A DNA stretch of 64,000 nucleotides, taken from positions 644,397-708,396 of the forward strand of contig CANLLF010000003.1 in the NCBI GenBank assembly GCA_947491935.1. The letters are read 5' to 3'. The translations under genes were made by a program, and so were the position numbers. Numbering within the stretch: the first letter of the stretch is position 1; every line of letters begins with the position of its first letter. The notes below the pieces were generated by a model. That model saw only the letters and a list, made by a program, of their open reading frames with translations, searched no databases and was not told the origin of the DNA. The stretch is from an uncultured Roseicyclus sp. (lineage in GTDB: Bacteria > Pseudomonadota > Alphaproteobacteria > Rhodobacterales > Rhodobacteraceae). This document shows positions 59,551 through 64,000 of the stretch, piece after piece.

Positions 59551-62301
59551 GTGACCGACACTCCGGAACCCCCCGAAATGACAGGGGAAACCCCTCCCGA
59601 TCGGCCCGGATATTCCGGCCCTTCCATCGACATTACGGCGGAGATGAAGACCAGCTTCATCGACTATGCCATGTCGGTCATCATCTCGCGCGCGATCCCC
59701 GATCTGCGCGACGGGTTGAAGCCCGTGCATCGGCGGATCCTGTTCGCGATGCATGAGACGGGGAATACACACGACAAGTCCTACCGCAAATCCGCACGTC
59801 CCGTGGGCGACGTGATGGGCCAGTATCACCCCCATGGGGATTCAGCGATTTATGATGCGCTTGTCCGGATGGCGCAGGATTTCTCCATGTCGCTGCCTTT
59901 GCTGGATGGGCAGGGCAATTTCGGCTCGATGGATGGCGATAACCCGGCGGCCATGCGCTATACCGAGGTGCGGATGGACGCGCCCGCGGCCTATCTGCTG
60001 GCTGATATCGACAAGGATACCGTCGATTTTCAGGACAATTACGACGGCAAGCAGCAAGAACCAACCGTCCTGCCTGCACGCTTCCCGAATATGCTGGTCA
60101 ACGGCGCGGGCGGCATTGCCGTCGGGATGGCGACGAACATTCCGCCCCATAATCTGGGGGAGGTGATCGACGCATGCCAGGCGTTGATTGAACGGCCGGA
60201 TCTGTCGTCCGAAGAACTGATCGAATACGTCCCTGCCCCCGATTTCCCGACTGGCGGCATCATCCTGGGCCGCAACGGCGCGCGAAAAGCCTATCTGGAG
60301 GGGCGCGGCAGCGTCATCATCCGCGCCAAGACCCGCATCGAAGAAGTTCGCAAGGATCGCTACGCCATCGTGCTGGATGAGATCCCCTATCAGGTGAACA
60401 AGGCGTCGATGATTGAACGCATCGCGGAACTGGTGCGGGAGAAGAAGATCGACGGGATCAGCGGTGTCGCGGATGAGAGCGACCGGATCGGTGTGCGCGT
60501 GGTTGTCGAGCTGAAGCGCGATGCAACCCCAGAAGTGGTGCTGAACCAGCTGTTCCGCTTCACGCAGATGCAGACCTCATTTGGTTGCAACATGTTGGCC
60601 CTGAATGGCGGGCGGCCCGAACAGCTTAACCTGCGTGGCTTCCTGACGGCCTTCCTCGATTTCCGCGAAGAGGTTGTGGCGCGCCGCACCGCGTTTGAAC
60701 TGCGCAAGGCGCGCGACCGGGCCCATGTGCTGTGTGGTCTGGCTGTGGCCGTTTCCAATGTAGATGAGGTGGTCCGCACCATCCGCGCCTCCGCCGACGC
60801 GCCGGAGGCCCGCGCCAAGCTGATGACGCGGCCCTGGCCCGCGGAGGAAATCCTGCCCTTCATCAAGCTGATCGATGATCCGACCCATACGGCCAACGAA
60901 GACGGCACCTACAACCTGTCGGAAACCCAGGCCCGGGCCATCCTTGAACTGCGCCTGCAACGCCTAACCCAATTAGGCGTGAAAGAGGTGACGGATGAGC
61001 TGGAAGAGCTGGCCGGAAAGATCAAGGAATACCTCGCCATCCTTGCGTCTCGCGAGCGGATTCTGGCGATCATCTCTGAAGAACTGGCAGAGGTGCGCGA
61101 GAAATTCGCCGTTGATCGCCGCACGGAGATTGTCGACTGGTCCGGCGACATGGAAGACGAGGACCTGATCGAGCGCGAAGATATGGTCGTGACGATCACC
61201 CAAGGCGGCTATATCAAACGCACACCGCTGGCCGACTTCCGGGCGCAGAAGCGCGGCGGCAAGGGCCTCAGCGGCGGGTCGATGAAGGATGATGACGTGG
61301 TCACATCCCTCTTCGTCGCCAATACCCACACGCCGCTGCTTTTCTTCACGACGTCGGGCATGGTCTACAAGCTCAAGACTTGGCGCCTGCCGCAGGGTTC
61401 CCGCTCCAGCCGGGGCAAGGCCATCGTGAATATCCTGCCCATCGAGATTGGGACCGGCATCGCCGCAATCATGCCCGTGGACCGGGACGAGGATCATTGG
61501 GACGAGCTGCAGGTGGTGTTCTGCACCGATCGCGGCACCGTCCGCCGCAACGCGCTGAGCGATTTCGCCAATGTGATGCGCAACGGCAAGATCGCCATGA
61601 AGTTCGAGGGCGACAGCGAAGGCTGGCGCATGATCAACGCGCGCATCGCGTCGCACGACGATGATGTGATGCTGGTGACGAAACAGGGCCGCGCGATCCG
61701 CTTCCCGGCCACGGATGTGCGGGTGTTTAACTCGCGCGCCTCAACCGGCGTGCGCGGCATCAAGCTCGGCAAGGATGATGAGGTCGTCTCCATGTCGATC
61801 ATCCGCCACTTCGAAGCGGAGGCGTCGGAGCGCGCTGCGTATCTCAAGCAACGCCGCCTGATGGCCGGTGCGCCGGAGGAAGAGGTCGAGAATGACGAGG
61901 AGGAGGTTGTCGCTGAAGGCCAGCTTTCCCCAGATCGTTACGCCGAAATGTCGGCGGCCGAAGATCTGATCCTGACGATCACATCGGGTGGTCTCGGTAA
62001 ACTCACTTCCAGCCACGATTACCCGGTACGCGGGCGCGGCGGCCAGGGCGTCATGGCGATCGACAAGGCCATGCGTGGCGGCACGTTGGTGGCGAGCTTC
62101 CCCGTCGATCTGGACGATCAGATCATGCTGGCAACGTCCACAGGCCAATCGATCCGTGTGCCGATTGATGGCATCTCCTTCCGCTCCCGGTCAGCCGGTG
62201 GTGTGAAGGTGTTCAACACCGCTAAACGCGAAGAAGTGGTTTCAGTGGCCTATATCGCGGACCAGGGGGATGACGAAGATGGTGGCGAAGGCGAGGCGTG
62301 A
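59551..62301 (+). CDS. gyrA: DNA gyrase subunit A
   Basis: A 916-residue type II topoisomerase subunit. The catalytic Tyr137 is in [11 protein letters not shown]. The QRDR is [13 protein letters not shown] with Ser98 and Asp102 in place, the unaltered residues for quinolone sensitivity. The GyrA-box QKRGGKG (about residue 565) opens the C-terminal DNA-wrapping barrel, which marks it as gyrase rather than topoisomerase IV. An acidic insert ([12 protein letters not shown]) lies at about residues 774-788. GTG start at 59551 with AGGCGG upstream. Confidence 0.96.
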   Translation: MTDTPEPPEMTGETPPDRPGYSGPSIDITAEMKTSFIDYAMSVIISRAIPDLRDGLKPVHRRILFAMHETGNTHDKSYRKSARPVGDVMGQYHPHGDSAIYDALVRMAQDFSMSLPLLDGQGNFGSMDGDNPAAMRYTEVRMDAPAAYLLADIDKDTVDFQDNYDGKQQEPTVLPARFPNMLVNGAGGIAVGMATNIPPHNLGEVIDACQALIERPDLSSEELIEYVPAPDFPTGGIILGRNGARKAYLEGRGSVIIRAKTRIEEVRKDRYAIVLDEIPYQVNKASMIERIAELVREKKIDGISGVADESDRIGVRVVVELKRDATPEVVLNQLFRFTQMQTSFGCNMLALNGGRPEQLNLRGFLTAFLDFREEVVARRTAFELRKARDRAHVLCGLAVAVSNVDEVVRTIRASADAPEARAKLMTRPWPAEEILPFIKLIDDPTHTANEDGTYNLSETQARAILELRLQRLTQLGVKEVTDELEELAGKIKEYLAILASRERILAIISEELAEVREKFAVDRRTEIVDWSGDMEDEDLIEREDMVVTITQGGYIKRTPLADFRAQKRGGKGLSGGSMKDDDVVTSLFVANTHTPLLFFTTSGMVYKLKTWRLPQGSRSSRGKAIVNILPIEIGTGIAAIMPVDRDEDHWDELQVVFCTDRGTVRRNALSDFANVMRNGKIAMKFEGDSEGWRMINARIASHDDDVMLVTKQGRAIRFPATDVRVFNSRASTGVRGIKLGKDDEVVSMSIIRHFEAEASERAAYLKQRRLMAGAPEEEVENDEEEVVAEGQLSPDRYAEMSAAEDLILTITSGGLGKLTSSHDYPVRGRGGQGVMAIDKAMRGGTLVASFPVDLDDQIMLATSTGQSIRVPIDGISFRSRSAGGVKVFNTAKREEVVSVAYIADQGDDEDGGEGEA

Positions 62302-62332
62302 TGGAACGCGCGGCCACCGCGTCAAGGCAAAA

Positions 62333-62361
62333 GCCGGATTCCCTTACCTGACGGATCCGGC
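62333..62361 (+). terminator. Possible stem-loop after gyrA
   Basis: GCCGGAT and ATCCGGC (7 bp) are separated by a 15-base loop and begin 32 bases after the gyrA stop. No T-run is present, so termination strength is uncertain. Confidence 0.3.
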
Positions 62362-62413
62362 GGCACCCTGTATGAGGATCGCGGGGGAGACACCTTTGTG
62401 AAAGGATGTTTCC

Positions 62414-62707
62414 ATGAAGTTCTCTGCCTTCACTATCCTCATCGCGCTGACCTCGACAGCCGCCATCGCCCAAACCAGCCCCCTCCGCCCCGGCGCCCTG
62501 TCGCAGGCAAATCCCCAGGTCATTAGCGGCCTGACCGCGGATACAGGGCGTCCGCAAAACAGCGCGGGTTTTGTGTGTCCACATGAATTCGGCTGCGGCG
62601 GCGTGGAAGAATTCTTCCACGCGATCGGCGGCCATTGCGTCAACGACCCCGAGCAGGGTATTTTCTGTGAAGGGCCCGACGGCCCCGAGGTGCCACACCC
62701 GGAATGA
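62414..62707 (+). CDS. Small exported protein with four cysteines
   Basis: A 97-residue protein. Residues 1-19 form a signal peptide (MKFSAFTILIALTSTAAIA then QTSPLRPG). The mature part ends with GFVCPHEFGCGGVEEFF, GGHCVNDPEQGIFCEG, giving four cysteines in two close pairs. I do not recognise a family. It lies between gyrA and a DoxX gene with its own hairpin after it, so it is probably transcribed alone. Confidence 0.65.
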   Translation: MKFSAFTILIALTSTAAIAQTSPLRPGALSQANPQVISGLTADTGRPQNSAGFVCPHEFGCGGVEEFFHAIGGHCVNDPEQGIFCEGPDGPEVPHPE

Positions 62708-62734
62708 CGCGTCGCCACAGACCTGATCCCATCA

Positions 62735-62760
62735 CCGCGGCGTGCCGGTACACGCCGCGG
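62735..62760 (+). terminator. 10-bp perfect hairpin between the small exported gene and doxX-like gene
   Basis: CCGCGGCGTG, loop CCGGTA, CACGCCGCGG is perfectly complementary over 10 bp and starts 27 bases after the stop codon. It lacks a T-run. A GTG start candidate for the DoxX gene falls inside it, which argues for the later GTG at 62781. Confidence 0.5.
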
Positions 62761-62780
62761 CGACCGCTGAGAACCGCCCT

Positions 62781-63176
62781 GTGACCAGCGGGTCGCAGCC
62801 CGCCACACGGTCCGCCGACGCTGTGGCCCTGGTCGGGCGCCTGCTTCTGGCGGCGTTGATGATCGGCGGCACGGTTCAGAAACTCACCTCTCCCGCGGAC
62901 GCGCAGGCGCTTCTGGCCCTGGCCGCCCTGCCCGGCTGGCTCATCTGGCCCGCCGCGCTGTTCACCGCCATCGCCGGGATCGGCCTTGCCCTCGGCATCC
63001 ATACCCGCGCCCTCGCGCTCCTCGCCGCTGCCTATTGTATCGCCACCAGCTACTTTCACTGGCTCCTGGGGGACGATCCCTGGCAGATCACCATCGCGAT
63101 CAAGAACTGGGTCATCGCGGGGGGCTACCTTATGCTGGCCGCCCACGGGCCGGGGCGGTTTGCGGCGCGCGGATAG
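62781..63176 (+). CDS. DoxX-family membrane protein
   Basis: A 131-residue four-span protein with DoxX features: VGRLLLAALMIGGTVQKLTS, an internal IAGIGLALGIHTRALALLAA and a C-terminal NWVIAGGYLMLAAHGPG. DoxX family members are small quinone-related or thiosulfate-related membrane proteins of mostly unknown function. The GTG at 62781 is preferred; a GTG at 62742 lies in the preceding hairpin. Confidence 0.75.
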   Translation: MTSGSQPATRSADAVALVGRLLLAALMIGGTVQKLTSPADAQALLALAALPGWLIWPAALFTAIAGIGLALGIHTRALALLAAAYCIATSYFHWLLGDDPWQITIAIKNWVIAGGYLMLAAHGPGRFAARG

Positions 63177-63381
63177 ACGCTGTTTGTTGCGCCACGCGCT
63201 TCAATTGGTGCCGATCACACGGGATTTCGCCCGGTTGTGGACACAATACTGTCCTGCAATTATCTCATAATGCTCACAAACGCGAAGTATCTTAACAGAT
63301 CAGAGCGCACATTTGTTACGGGTATGGCCAAGGTATGCGGGCCGAAAAACTGGAGACATAAATCACCTAAAGGAAACGACC

Positions 63382-64000
63382 ATGGCCAATGGTACCATCG
63401 ACCGAGTCACCTTTAGCAGCGCCACCCACACCACGCTGCGTGTTATGATCGCATCCTATTTCCTAGCCGTCGCATTGAAACTGATCCCCGGCACGGACCT
63501 TGCCCTTCTCTTTGCTCCACTTCTGCCGTCCCCATATGCCGGGGCGGCTGCAGCAGGCCTCGTGTTTGTCTTTTCGTTCATGATCATGCTTGGCATGGCC
63601 ACGCGCGTTGCGGCGCTGATGATCGGGTTGATGACGTTTTATTCCAGCTTTCTGACGACGATGTCTGTCGCCGAAAGCGGTAGTATTGGCGCGTTCTGGA
63701 ATGATCTGGCGCTGATTGCCGCCTTGCTTCTGATCTATGGCGAACCCGAATTGGGGGCGCGGCGCCATCGTCGATTGATCCGGCACCGGATCATACCACG
63801 CCGCGTGATTGCCAATCATGCCGGTCGCGCTGCTCGCATGGCGGTTCCGCCCAATCGGTCGGAGTCCGAAACACAGACCACCGCATGTGCGCCCGAACAG
63901 GCCCCAATTCCGCAAGGCAAGCCGGTACGGATGCCCAACCGCGCCATGTTCGTCCACAGACGCCGCAAACCTTCCTTGCGGCAGCTTGTGACGGCGGCAG
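63382..64000 (+). CDS. DoxX-like membrane protein with basic tail, 3' end outside window
   Basis: The gene is open to the right edge: at least 206 residues. It begins MANGTIDRVTFSSATHTTL. Residues about 18-125 hold four hydrophobic spans in a DoxX-like layout (MIASYFLAVALKLIPGTDLA, LVFVFSFMIMLGMATRVAAL). A long Arg/Pro-rich cytosolic tail of at least 80 residues follows (HRRLIRHRIIPRRVIANHAG and onward). AAAGGAAA lies nine bases upstream of the ATG. The 205-base gap before it is AT-rich and likely holds its promoter. Confidence 0.65.
   Translation, partial: MANGTIDRVTFSSATHTTLRVMIASYFLAVALKLIPGTDLALLFAPLLPSPYAGAAAAGLVFVFSFMIMLGMATRVAALMIGLMTFYSSFLTTMSVAESGSIGAFWNDLALIAALLLIYGEPELGARRHRRLIRHRIIPRRVIANHAGRAARMAVPPNRSESETQTTACAPEQAPIPQGKPVRMPNRAMFVHRRRKPSLRQLVTAA

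Noticed and set aside
1-64000. CRISPR array, prophage, insertion sequence or toxin-antitoxin pair
   Set aside because: I looked for regular spaced repeats, transposase or integrase motifs other than XerD, phage structural genes and paired small genes and found none that held up.

Overview
The window reads as one contiguous piece of a GC-rich alphaproteobacterial chromosome, most likely a roseobacter-type member of the Rhodobacterales. This is inferred from the gene content and order: ornithine-lipid genes olsBA, a ChpT-type phosphotransferase, class II DAHP synthase, a GlxA/AraC regulator, DUF3553, the Usg protein, a B12-dependent ribonucleotide reductase, a Hint-domain protein and short GC-rich intergenic repeats. 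Genes are dense, often overlap by 1-16 bases, and mostly carry out core functions. I see no CRISPR array, complete insertion sequence, prophage or rRNA operon.

Layout. 1-9.4 kb: the start of a TrmJ-type methyltransferase, a divergent ThiE-like protein, olsB-olsA, DUF3553 divergent from chpT, a gamma carbonic anhydrase, yicC-gmk, a PAS protein, class II DAHP synthase and a GlxA-type regulator. 9-26.2 kb: glnE, then the minus-strand envelope block. In transcription order this block is pyrH, (marR pair), frr, uppS, cdsA, dxr, rseP, bamA, ompH/skp, fabZ, lpxA, lpxI, lpxB; lpxD is not in it. 26.3-38.1 kb: miaA, an AraC regulator, a dipeptide/nickel-class ABC transporter operon carrying two small unknown genes, and modABC. 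38.3-43.1 kb: a lower-GC patch with DUF2188, nrdJ with a paired NrdR-box-like promoter, and tRNA-Pro. 43.2-53 kb: DUF192, a double cold-shock protein, pdxH, fabI, a LysE exporter, gpt, a CBS/CorC protein, xerD with two unknown partners, and aroK-aroB. 53-64 kb: a dimethylglycine-dehydrogenase-like enzyme with a MobA/MocA-like nucleotidyltransferase, a Hint protein, an almost gene-free lower-GC stretch next to tRNA-Leu, a YqaA/DedA protein with dsbB, usg, gyrA and two DoxX-like membrane proteins.

Functionally the window is strong in envelope biogenesis (lipid A, isoprenoid carrier, phospholipid, Omp assembly, ornithine lipid), aromatic amino-acid entry (DAHP synthase, aroK, aroB), nucleotide metabolism (pyrH, gmk, nrdJ, gpt) and chromosome maintenance (gyrA, xerD). 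The less described parts are the exported protein and microORF inside the ABC operon, the palindrome-flanked marR pair, a 15-bp inverted repeat enclosing a G-quadruplex motif, the NrdR box pair, the coupled small membrane-protein operon upstream of xerD, and the Hint protein beside an odd-composition gap. All functional calls rest on reading the sequence and recalling family features; no database search was run.
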